This document shows, piece by piece, positions 35,701 through 45,504 of a DNA stretch of 64,000 bases (positions within the stretch are counted from its first letter, which is position 1; each line of letters opens with the position of its first letter). Origin of the DNA: Archilochus colubris (Eukaryota > Chordata > Aves > Apodiformes > Trochilidae); assembly GCA_023079485.1 (NCBI GenBank), contig CM041083.1, forward strand, positions 142,676,052-142,740,051, read 5' to 3'. Below the pieces are notes generated by a model that had not been told where the DNA came from, searched no databases, and saw nothing but the letters and a program-made list of their open reading frames with translations. A program made the position numbers and the translations under genes.

Positions 35701-37836
35701 AAGGGGTCCGCCTTCTCCTAGCAACCAGCGCGGCGGTAACGCCCCGGACGTGACGGCGCGGCTATTGTTCTCCGGCAGGAAATCGGAGGCTTCTTCACTC
35801 CCCTTGCTCCCCCCCACCCCCTCCGGTTCGCGGCGTGACAGGGGAGCCAGAGGAAGCGAGGGAGGTGGCGGCGGCGGCAGGCAGAGGGCGGAGAGGGGGC
35901 AGCAGCCCGCCCACACTCGCGCTTATCAGAGCCGCCGAGGGCGAGAGCCCGCCCCGGCTGGCCCGGTGTTCCCAATCGGAACCAGAAAGAACCAGAAGAT
36001 TAAAAAAAAAAAAATTTAAAAAAATTAAGGAAAAAAAAAAAAAGAAAAAGGAAAAGCAGGCGGGCAATAGCAGCGGGCGGGCGGAGAGAGATGGCGCCCG
36101 CCCCCGCCGTAACCACCGGGCCGCTGCGGAGCGAGGGGAGGCGGGAAGAGCGGCACCCCCCGCCCCCAGCACACGTCAGTCACGCTCCCAACGCCCAAGG
36201 TTGTCCTGCCCGCTGCTGCCGCCTCAGCCAATCAGAGCCCGCGGGCCCGGGCAGGCAGAGATATTCAAATCAACCCCACTCAAAAGTTGCCTCTCCAGAC
36301 GTCACGGGGAGGGGCGGGGCGCCAGGCGGATCAGCCCGACCCCAGGGCCAATCGGCGAGAGGGGGCGGGGCGCGGGCGGCCCCGTGGGAGAGTTCCCGCC
36401 TATCAGCAGCGTCGGGGGCGGGGCGAGCCGCGCTATGCTAACGAGGGGCGTTAATAAAAGCCGCAGCGACGCCGAAGCCCCGGCACAGCGCGGAGGCGCC
36501 CGCTGTAAATGCTGCGGTGTGCCCGGCACGCCAGGAGTGAGCTGCCCGCCCTGCCCTCCGCTCTCCTCTCCTTGCCCCCTCCCCCCCCGCCAACGCCTCC
36601 CGGGGAAGTTTCCCCCGGCCCCTTACCCCAGGGAGCGGGCCGGGCTCCCTGTCAGACTGCCTGGCATAGCGGCTGAGGGAGCGACCAGAGCTCGCTGCCT
36701 ACCGCTCTTCTAAGGCCACATGCAGGGGGGAGCGGGGCAGTACGCACACCGAAGGAAAAGGGGGTCCTCTACACCCTCGACCCCCCCCCACCCTCGACCT
36801 CCCCGTTGTCACCGCTGCCATGGGCACCGAATAAAGGCCTCCCCTCCCTCCCCCCCCATTGCCGAGCGGACACAAGCAAGCAAGTGACAAAGCTACCCCG
36901 AGCCCCTCACAAAGTGGCCTCCCCTTGCCGTCCCCTTCCCTCCGCCCGGGGGGCATGGGGACAGCATGCCCCGGAGCGCCGGCAGCACGGGGAGGTGGGA
37001 GGAAGGGGGCATTCCAGCCTTCAGCACATCCGTAAAGCCGACCGTATCACACACACCCCCCCGCACACACCACACGCCAGTCCCGTCTCCCCCCCGCCCC
37101 ACGGAGCGAGACTGTTTTACGGGGTGAAACGAAACCCACCGAAAAGGGAGCGAAGAAAGCACACCCTGCCCCCCACTCTCACCGAACCCCCCTCTCCTCC
37201 CTCCTTCCCTCCCTCACTAGCTGCCTCTCTCCCCTACTACAGCCATAATGAATACTGTACATTCCTAAATGTTGTGCTGTAATCTTTCCCTCTCTGCCCA
37301 CCCAGCACTTTCTTCCCTACCCCCAAACCTTTCCACCTCAGCCCCACGGCCGGGGACGGCCCCGCTTTGTGCACCGCACACCCCACTTCCCTGCCCCCGC
37401 CTTCTTGGCCAGCAATTTACACAGAAAAGCAGAGTCCTTGCTTAATAAGAGAAGCTGGAGACCTTTTGTTCCGCCCCATGACAAGAGCTAACGCTGCAGA
37501 TCAGCCCCTCTCTCCCCTCGGATATCTCCTCCTGGCTTTCTCCCTCCTCTCACCTCCCAAAAATAAAACTACCATCTCTGTGGGGTGCAGAGGGGCAAAC
37601 GGAGCCGAGGCTCAGCTCTGAAGAAAAGAAAGACACCCTCCCCCCTTGAGCCCCATACCACACACACAGCCGCACACACACATATATAGAAAGCACTTAC
37701 CTTGATATTTGGCGTCAATTTCCCTCATCAAGGAGACATTTCTCTGCAGATCGAAGGGCATAGACTCGATGGAGTCCAGATAATCCTCCACATAGTTCAC
37801 TAGGTGAAGCTGGTCTCCGTTTGCAGGACTCAACAT
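32092..37836 (-). CDS. ING1: ING1, inhibitor of growth 1 (p33 ING1b)
   Basis: The spliced product of two coding exons (37836-37701 and 32795-32092) is 279 residues, the same length as human p33 ING1b. ING1 is a nuclear chromatin reader that recruits the SIN3-HDAC complex to H3K4me3 nucleosomes and supports p53-linked growth arrest. Visible features: ING N-terminal helical domain (about 1-110); basic nuclear-localisation and nucleolar-targeting stretches (148-154 KRSRRQR and 177-193); C4HC3 PHD finger with C213, C215, C226, C231, H237, C240, C253, C256 and cage residues Y212 and W235; and a C-terminal polybasic tail. The intron is 4.9 kb with a phase 1 junction (CAA G / AG). I chose the ATG at 37836 because it matches the family start MLSPANG and has A at -3; an in-frame ATG two codons upstream (37842) is in a weaker context. 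The gene is divergent from CARS2. Confidence 0.97.
34578..34780 (+). mobile_element. Short CR1 LINE 3' end inside ING1 intron
   Basis: The segment runs aagaatttctttaccgagag, ggcattggaatgggctgccc, agatatttaaaaagagactg, cactcagtgccatggtctgg, ending ccaattctatgattctgtg. It is antisense to ING1 and belongs to the same subfamily as the copies at 50.1, 60.7 and 63.7 kb. It is 5' truncated to about 200 bases. Confidence 0.93.
35128..35153 (+). repeat. A26 homopolymer
   Basis: A run of 26 A residues stands at the left border of the GC-rich island. The 9-mer agttccgta occurs just after it (35153-35161) and again at 35188-35196. Homopolymers of this length are prone to sequencing error, so the true length may differ. 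Confidence 0.9.
35160..37400. promoter_or_regulatory. CpG island inside ING1 intron
   Basis: Very GC- and CpG-rich sequence, interrupted at 35999-36057 by an A-rich block. Its core (36225-36475) holds a dense promoter-like cluster: ccaatcagag at about 36229, gacgtcacgg (CRE/ATF-like) at about 36298, ggggcggggc (Sp1-like) at about 36310, 36363 and 36417, ccaatcgg at about 36348, and ttaataaaag (TATA-like on plus) at about 36451. A candidate RFX-type half-site (ctagcaacc) lies near 35718. It may be an alternative ING1 promoter (minus) or drive a plus-strand transcript. Edges are estimated by eye. Confidence 0.7.
37701..37836 (-). CDS. ING1: ING1 coding exon 1
   Basis: 136 coding bases encode residues 1-45 plus the first base of codon 46. 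The exon ends with CAAG followed by the strong donor gtaagtgctt. The encoded start [20 protein letters not shown] is characteristic of the p33 ING1b isoform and forms the start of the leucine-zipper-like/dimerisation region. The 5' UTR on this exon extends into the CpG island above 37842. Confidence 0.97.
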
Positions 37837-38151
37837 TTTCATCCGGCAAAGAAAAAAAAAATATCCTTCCCCACACCTCTCTCTCCCTGCCTGTGTGAGA
37901 GCAAGTGCTGCTCCCTCCAAAGACGGTAACCCCGATGAACGGCTCACTCCCTGCCCACCTCTCTCTGTAGCTCCCCCCAAAAAACGAGAGAAGCTACATC
38001 TGACTCCTCTTGTGTGAAACAGAGGGAGAGAGACACACACACACCCTCCGCTAGTCCCCTACAGCCAGCAGCAGCTGATTGAATGGCTGTCGTTGTGGGT
38101 AATTCACGAAGGAGGTGGTAGGAACAATCAGAGGGATTTGTGTGTGTGTGT

Positions 38152-38213
38152 GTGGAGGGGAGGGGGGGGGGAGGAAGGAGGAGGAGGAGAAAAGAGGGGG
38201 GGGGTTTAAACCA
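38152..38213 (+). other. G-quadruplex-prone G tract next to (TG)n
   Basis: A (TG)n stretch at 38139-38152 is followed by repeated runs of three or more G (a G10 run near 38162, G9 near 38196) with short A/GA spacers. This lies in the likely ING1 5' UTR/promoter, on the strand opposite to ING1, so the ING1 transcript would be C-rich there. Folding is inferred from pattern only. Confidence 0.7.
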
Positions 38214-38229
38214 GCTCCTCCGAAACAAT

Positions 38230-40330
38230 CTGGAAACAAAATGTGCTCCGCAAAGTGTCTGTCAGAAGCAGCAGCAGCCCCTCTGCATGCGCCAGCGCCG
38301 CTCTGCTCCGCTTCTCCTCCGCTCCCCCCTTCCCCGCTTCTCTCCTCACCGCCGCCGCCGCTGCTCCCCGGTGATATGAACGCAGCCTTCCTCGCTCCTA
38401 TACGCCGCACTTGATCCAACGTGGAAAACCCAAATACCAGTTTCAAACACTTGGGAAACATTCAGCCCCGCCACGCAGGGCGCATGCGCACCCCTCCCAG
38501 CCCTGTATACACACACACATACACACACACACACACAGGCACAGGCACACTCACCGCGCACACACACACTCTCTTTCCCCCTCCCCCTCCCGGAACCGCG
38601 GCGGGGCGATCGCTCCTCTGCATATTCATCGTCCCTCCTCCCCTTACTCACGTTTGGGGAGGGGAAGGCGGCAGGGATGCGGTCGTAAGCGAGCGGGTGG
38701 GCGGCTCGCTGCTGGCGTAGGCGTGGGGAAGGAAGCCCCCGCGGCCGGAGACAGAGGGGGGAGCGTGTGTGTGTGTGTGTGTGGGGGGGGTGTTGTGTGG
38801 AAAGCGGAGGCTCTGCTGAAGTTGTGAGGGGAACGGCCCGCAGGGAGCCTTTGAGGGCAGAGTGCGCGGCGTGGGGCCGGCGGGCTGCCGAGCGGGGGAA
38901 GTTGGATGCTTTAGCGGCAGGGCACGGACTTTTAGAGGAGTCTCTCGCTTTCTGCCAGCTGCTGGCGGAGGCCGCGCTCACCCTTGCGCAAGGAGCAGCT
39001 CCGAGAGCTTTTCCTAAAGAACAGAGAGAGGGAGGGAGGGGGGGAAACGCAGTGAGAACCGTGCGACGCCACGACGGTGGCACCGCCACCCCGCTTTGGG
39101 GGCAGGGCTGTACCCGGCGCGGCGCCGGACGCTGAGGAGAAACGCTACCTCCCGCCTCCCTCCTCGGCAGGCAGCCGCATCCATCATCCCCCGCGGAGAG
39201 TGACACCCGCCCCAGCCAATCACCGCTTCCCTCATGTCCCGCCCCGCAGCCTCTCGACCAATCCTCACCGGGCGGGAGGGAGGGGGGCGGGACCCGCTGT
39301 GACAACGCTACCAGGGATACCGACCGCGGCAGAAGGGGCGGTAACGTGCGGGCGGGGAGAGGGAGGTAGGGGGCGGGTGGGCGCATGCGTACTCTCCGCA
39401 GCTGGAGGAGAAAATGGCGCCGTCCGTTAGGGACGAGAGTTGACTACATTTCCCAGGGGCCCCCGGGAGGCGGCGCATGCGCACTGGCGGGCTTGGCGCT
39501 GCGCCCCTTCCCCCCCCTTCCCCCCCCCTGCGGCTCTATGGAGCGGGGCTGCCGCCAGGGAAGGGGCAGAGAAGCGGCGGAGAAGCGCTACGGGGCGGTG
39601 CCTGATGGAGTACTCAGGCGGGGGGGCTGCTCCGGCTTTGCCCGGGCCCCCGGCGGAGTGAGCTCTGAGCGGCTCCGCTGAAGAAGAAGACGAGGAGGAA
39701 GGGTCCCTCGGTAAAGCCCCGTGCCGCTCGAGTTGTCCCCGGCGGGTTGGTCCGGGAGTCGTGAGGAGGAGCCCGCTGCCGGTCACCTCTCTCTCCCGTG
39801 GCTGGGGCTCGCTGGAGGCTGCACGACTTTGAAATTGTTGCTTTGGGCGTTCATACCCCAGCAGCCGCCCTACCACGGGCCGGCCGGACATCACACCTTC
39901 CCTCTTCTCCCCGGGCTGCTCCGAGCCCCCTGGGACTGCCAAGTCCATCCTTTCCTCTCTCCTTTCCATGGCGGGAGCCACGCTTGGTGGCAGGGCTGGG
40001 AGAGCTTTCATCACTCGATCCGCTGCCCACCCCGCTCCCCCCGCGCTTGGCGGAGCTCCGGGCCCCCAGCCCCCCCGCCTCAGGAGGCGGGACGGGGGCT
40101 GAGGGGAGGCGGTGGCAGCCTAGCCCCGCCCGTGGGGCCGCGCAGGGCGGGCTCCGGCTCGGCGGGGTGGAGCGCCGGGGTTCTTATCTCATCGGGGCGA
40201 TCTGTCGGCGTGTGCTTGACATTTCCTCTCGGGAAGTCCCTGGAGCCCTCAGGCACGCAGGACCGGCAGTGTCGACTAGCGAGGAGTGGGGAAGACGGGC
40301 CAGGAAAACCTGCGGGTTTTCCTCGGATCC
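38230..40330. promoter_or_regulatory. ING1: ING1 CpG island and likely divergent promoter
   Basis: GC- and CpG-rich sequence upstream of ING1 exon 1. NRF1-like palindromes (gcgcatgcgc) lie at about 38480 and 39474, with a related gcgcatgcgt at about 39382. A YY1-like aaaatggcgcc is at about 39412 and a ZNF143/SBS-like actacatttcccag at about 39443. Dinucleotide repeats (AC/TG) flank the left part (38509-38575 and 38766-38783). ING1 transcription to the left probably starts in the left part (about 38.2-38.5 kb). The YY1/ZNF143/NRF1 cluster at 39.4 kb is oriented like a plus-strand core promoter. Confidence 0.75.
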
Positions 40331-40700
40331 AGCGAAGCGAAATAAACGCGCGCTTTCTGCTTTTTTTGTTTGTTTGGGGGTTTTTTTTGTGTGTTTTTTG
40401 TGTGTTTTGTTTTTGTTTTTTTGGTGTTGTGGGGGTTTTTTTGTTGTGTTTTTTTGTTTGTTTTGGTTTGGTTTTTTTTTCTTTGTTTTTGTTTTTTTAA
40501 GCGTCACCGGCAATCCCCTAATTTCGGGGAGACTGAGTCATCGTTTCTAAACGCTCAGACTTGCCGGTGCAGTCGTTGTTATTGAGGCACCGCTCTTGTG
40601 CTTCATGTTGCAGGGAGCAGAGGGAGCGACAGCCTGACTAAGGACCTCAGCATCTTAACCCCACTGAAGGATTTCTGCTGCTGTCATCAACTTGGTGTCT
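39420..40700 (+). ncRNA. Candidate plus-strand divergent transcript
   Basis: Inferred only. Right after the YY1/ZNF143-like promoter motifs there is a possible first exon (about 39420-39710) ending at a donor, tcg followed by gtaaag (39711). A possible acceptor, cttgtgcttcatgttgcag, ends at 40613, with exon sequence from 40614. The ATG in the YY1 motif reaches a stop after nine codons, so the transcript would be non-coding. No 3' end was identified. Divergent non-coding transcription is common at CpG-island promoters. Confidence 0.25.
40363..40498 (+). repeat. T/G-only low-complexity tract
   Basis: About 135 bases consist almost wholly of T and G (ttttgttt, tgtgtgtttt and ggggg units) with almost no A or C on the plus strand. 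The asymmetry is strong; frames read as Phe/Val/Cys/Leu polymers and are not genes. Confidence 0.9.
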
Positions 40701-43700
40701 GAACGCCCTGGATGAGGTTTTCAGGAGAGCACAAGCAGCTATTTACTGATCCCTGCAAAGGGAGCCAAGCATGGAAATACTTACGAGGAACAGAGCTGAT
40801 ATTCCATAGCGTAGACTATGCCCATTTTGAACTGACTACTCCACTCCTTCAGGCATATTTTAGGCAGTGTCTCGTTTTCTGAAGATACCTGTAAGCTCTC
40901 CATTCTTCCCCTCATTTTCTGTTGCCATGAGTTGCTGTACTTGCTGATGTGAACCTCAAGAACCTGAGATCTTAAGTATGCAAATGATGATGAGTACTAT
41001 GGCATCTAGGCAGCACTCCAAGCTGGTGTTTCTGGACCTGTGTGCTCTGGTTTATGGTGGGATCAAGGGGGAGTTTTCTAGTGGCACATCTAGCCTGGGA
41101 ACACCTAATTCTAAATTGTTGTCACCACCTTGGTAGTTAGAGACTGTTTCACCCCTGCCTTGAAGAAGCTGAGCCACTCTGAGCAATTAGAGGTAGTTAA
41201 CAGTTCCCTGGGTAGTGTGAGAACCCAAGCCAATAATTATGACTCAGTCGAGACAAGACATCTGAAAAGAATTCAAATGAGTCCCAAAAAAACCTCATTC
41301 TTGCAAAAAAGTTCACCACTATACTAGACACACAGTAGTAATTACACAAACAAATGAGAAATCATAAAAGTACCTCTTTGTTTACTAAACAAGCATTTCT
41401 GTCCCTTCTTACGGACAAAAAATAATTAGGAAAATACAACTTTCAGCTATGGCCTGCTACTCTTCATTAATATGCTCAATAGTATTGATATGCACTGAAG
41501 ATAGAGAGCTTGGTATCATCCTCCTCTTACAAGTGCCAGCTTCCTCTGTTAGCCTCATATGTTGCCAGAAAAGCAACAGGGGGGAAAAATATAAATATGT
41601 AAAAATAATAAATATATATTAAAAAAATATAATTGGACTTTTCACAGGTCATACAGAAAGAATGTGACTGAGCTCACCTGAGAATGCATTTGGTAGACAC
41701 TTGGAAGTTCCCAGAGATGATTCTCAATGCTTTGATGTAATCAAATCTACCTGAACGCAGAAGTACCTATTCTCTGTACACACAGACACACACCCCTTTT
41801 ACACTCAGCAGAATGTTGGCCATCCTTTAGGAAATGGGATGGAGGAGCAGCAAAATCAGGCATATGTGTACATCTCTAAAATCTCTTGTAAAGTTTTGGA
41901 ATATGTGCCACTGACACCCATTGCTCACCTCTGCTTCTTTCCCTCCTCCTGATCTACTTGTTTTTTACTTTAGCCTCTTGCATTTGAACTGCAGTAGGTG
42001 GGAAACAGGAGATTCTGAATGAAGTTTCTGTTCTTTTGAACTAGGGGCCTATTTCTTACTCTGGTGGGGCACTCACACGTAGAAGCACAGGGATGATTGT
42101 CATGTGTCAGAGAAGTAAGAAAGTTGGGGGGGGTTGATTTTCTTCCTGTTTTCTATAAAGTATCCAGCTCTCCTCCTCCTGCTGCCAAGCCCCTTTGCTC
42201 TGATTACAATAAATCTTTTCTGTTTAGAACCCAAGATATTTGGGTTTTTTTGTTTTTTGTTTGTTTGTTTGTTTGTTTTGTTTTTGTTTTTTTTTAATTT
42301 ACTGAGGCTGTTACCTTTCCAAAGATATAAACTTAGAGCAGTGGAAATCAGGGGAACAAATACCCAGATCAACAACTCAGGCAACAACTGTGTAACATAT
42401 ATGTTACATATATATATATATTACATATAACCTTCATCTAAGTATTCTAGTAATTATGGTTGTCCTGCTCACTATGATTATTCCATTTCACCATCACGAA
42501 TATCAGAATTCTTAATATAAGATAAAATCTCAGACCACCAATATGTTCCCCAAATACAGGTACTGAATATATGAGGGTAGTTGGTATAAGCAATTCTGGC
42601 TGCTTCCTTTCTCTTACTTGCCTTAGTTGAATATTGCTGTATGAAATACTATTTAATTTCTTCAGTGGTGTCTCTGTTTATTAGAAAATAGTGTCTTCTG
42701 ATCATTAGTCATTATACTTCATAGGTACAGATGTATGAGATAACTTATTCCTTCTAATAATTGCTGGTTTTCACCATTTAAAAGCTTAACCCCTTTTTTT
42801 AGTTACATATGAGTTAGGGTTTTTTTTCCTTGTCTATTCTTTATGAGGCTATGTTCATATTTACTGGATGATGATAATAGAATTTTACAAGTCTAATAAT
42901 TTTGTGTAGGCTTGAAGGCTTTGAAACAAAACTGCAAAAGGTTAACATGTAAGAGGAACAGAGCTGAGGTTTGCAAGTATGAAGACCAGCAGACAAGTCA
43001 TAGTTCACACTTTCATGCAATATGCATTACCTCTTCACTGGAAAGTGTACACCATTTATAGACATTTAGGCCAGAAATACCCATTCATGTCAGCAAATAT
43101 GTGGGATTTCTAAAACGTGGAGAACAAATGTAGCTGAGTTGGTCTTTTTTCTGCATCCTCGTAAAGGCTCAAGAAGACTAAGAAAGGCAAGTCAAAATGT
43201 GTCTGTTATTACAGACTAACACAGAGCTTCAAGAGAAATTCATCCCACTGCAGTGGATTTAGCTCATCTTTGCTTTTTGTTTGTAGTTTCTCTTTACAAC
43301 CTTCCACCCCCACCCCTTATTTTCTCAGGGTCAGCTTCCTTGCCAGGTTGCTGTCTGACAAGAAGGGCCACAGATACTGGAAATGTGGTTTAGGTAACAC
43401 AACAAATACAATGTTTCTCCCCTGTCAAAGACAGTGTGGTTTAATTTTTTTTGGTAGAAAAAGGCAGCATTTTAATCAATGGGGGGAAAACTGTAAAGCC
43501 TTACGAAGCATGTATCTCCTAATTATAAAACAGAAAGAAAAAGTGAACTTTTAGCTTATTTATTTACTTATGATACAAAACATGCTCTTTTCCTACCGAT
43601 CTTACCTCCTGGGGGCAAATCTTGTTTGTAGTCACAGTCTGAATAGCTGGGACTGGAAACTGGAAAAACACACGAGGAGCATTGTGAGCCTGAACCCCCC

Positions 43701-45500
43701 AAAGATCCTCCCTGCTCATCCCAGAAACAACATTTTTACCTGAAGCTCAGACAGACACACCTCAGTGGGATTTTGGTCAAGAGACCTACCACTCTGAAGA
43801 CTACACCTCCTACTAGCTGCTCAGCAGAAAATGCAGAAGTAACAGGCCCAGGGTGGTATTGATTGGGTGTACCCTGGCTCCAGCTGCTGGCAGCCTCTGA
43901 AGGCATTTTCTTCTCTAGGTGGAAGCAGAGATGAACCTTCTGGTGGGGACACAAAATACTTTGCTGCTATTCTGCCTCTTTGGTATTTGCATCGTCTCAT
44001 TCCATGTATCCCAGCTCAGGAATAATGGTGTCAGGAAAGGAGGTCAGTATAGGTGGCATAATGTAGAGGTGTGCTTACAACCACAGCCTGATTGTTTCTG
44101 AGAATGTCAGTATTTTTAAGACACATAATTTATGTTTCTAATCTATTAGGATTACTAATGCTTTTTCATTTTAAACTGTATTCTTGTGGTACCTCAGGCA
44201 TTTGATAATTGTGGCCTTTCCTAGACTTAGAAAGTTATGTTTTATAGCAGGACATAAGAGGTTTCTGAACTAAAAGCTAACAGCCAATCTGGATAGCACA
44301 GCCACTAAGCCTTCTGAAACCACTGGGGAAAGGAAAAACTCCTGCATTCTTCTGATCTGTTGGCAGTTTCATCCATGATAACTAAACCCAGAATTAAAGC
44401 TAAAAAAAAAAACATTCAATGTTACTTAGTATTGATTTGGACTCCGTCAAAGTGCTTGGCACGGTGCAGAACAAAGAAGGCAACAGAGTTAATGACAACT
44501 CTTAACAGGATGTGTGTTGAAGGGCAAAGACATCAAAACCAGCTCACTATGGAAACTGAAATAATTGGCTTGTGAAGCTTTCTGAGAAGCATAAAAGCAA
44601 ACATTTACAAAGATTATTAGCTGGTATCTTCAGTTTCATCCTAGCTAGTCTCAAATTAGCAAGCCCATAAAACAGGTTTCTCATTTGATCAAAAAGTTAT
44701 GATTGTGAAACAAAAAAACTTCTGGAAAGTGCATATGAGGGAAAAAAGGAAACCTTTTTCACTGGTAGGGCTTTATATTTGATGCTCTCTAAAATGAATT
44801 GAGATGCAGACACACCTCTACTCTTACGTAAAAGCAATGATTTTAAATTACCATATTACATATGAGAAAAATACATCAAACCTGTCCCTGGCAGACAGAA
44901 GAGGAAACAATACAAGCACTTCTGTGAGGCAGAGGCAGACCTGTTCCCTGCAGCATCCAGTCAAAAGAGACCACAATTGCTCAGCATTACCTTCCTCCCA
45001 GAGGCAAACAAGACAGCTGCTTTAGCAGGTGAGTAACCCGGTGATCTGGGAGACCCAGAAAGCCTCTGCTCACAACACCCTCCTCCTAGAGAGGAAGACA
45101 GTCAGGAGCAAGGCAGACAGCCCATGCTGGAAGTGGTGGTTCACTCTCTCTTCTCATGGGATGGCTGCAACTTGGAGCTAAGAGGCCTCGGCTTCAACAC
45201 CTGCCAAGAGGACGCTTCCTAAAAATGGCAGCAGATTTGTGGTACTCCTTGCCAAATGCTGGAGTTGATGTGGGTTCACAAAGGCCAGGGAAATTAATGG
45301 TAAGAGCAATCTACCACGAGAGGGTAAAAAAACACAGGAGGGGTGGGGAGGAAACCCAAAGCATTCAGATGCAGATGTCATTTAGTTGGAAGCCTAAGAG
45401 CTGGGAAAATGTATCTGCTTGAAGTGTTCTTGCTTGTTTCCTTGGTGCCCGGTCATAGTTACTTTTGGAAACAAAAATGCTAGTTAAAAAAGACTTTTGG
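40700..45500. other. Spacer between ING1 and CARS2 islands
   Basis: AT-richer sequence without a recognised gene. It contains AT-rich simple sequence at 41584-41635, a (GTTT)n tract at 42244-42296 and a (TA)n-like patch at 42397-42430. A candidate minus-strand exon at 43609-43652 is described separately. A 60-codon plus frame at 43919-44101 with one hydrophobic segment has no other support. Confidence 0.5.
43609..43652 (-). other. Candidate alternative upstream exon of ING1
   Basis: On the minus strand a pyrimidine-rich acceptor (gtgtttttccagtttccag) is followed by 44-46 bases and a good donor (CCAGGAG followed by gtaagatc). One frame (PSYSDCDYKQDLPPG) stays open through it, extends upstream without an ATG, and ends in phase 1. 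That is the phase needed to join ING1 exon 2 at 32795. An in-frame ATG was not found, so it could also be non-coding 5' leader or chance. Confidence 0.2.
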
Positions 45501-45504
45501 CACC

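Larger units (their letters stand above)
32796..37700 (-). other. ING1: ING1 intron
   Basis: The intron is bounded by gtaagt and tgcag on the minus strand. It contains a CR1 fragment (34578-34780), an A26 tract (35128-35153), a second CpG-rich promoter-like island (35160-37400) and GA-rich simple sequence near 33180-33215. No coding exon was recognised between the two ING1 exons; long frames in the GC-rich part are by-products of few stop codons. Confidence 0.9.

Noticed and set aside
35008..36713. Large plus-strand frames of 237 and 292 codons in the GC-rich island
   Set aside because: Composition is Arg/Pro/Ala/Gly-rich as expected for CpG-island DNA, they cross the A-rich block as Lys runs, and no domain or splice structure supports them.
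38346..39386. 346-codon minus-strand frame upstream of ING1
   Set aside because: It runs through AC dinucleotide repeats and GC-rich promoter sequence; no family features, and low stop frequency explains its length.
39427..40550. Frames of 195-259 codons on both strands
   Set aside because: They overlap each other on both strands, end in T/G or A/C polymers and have no recognisable domain.
43919..44101. 60-codon plus-strand frame with one hydrophobic segment
   Set aside because: A single membrane-like stretch in a short frame is common by chance; there is an acceptor-like site before it but no consensus donor or partner exon.
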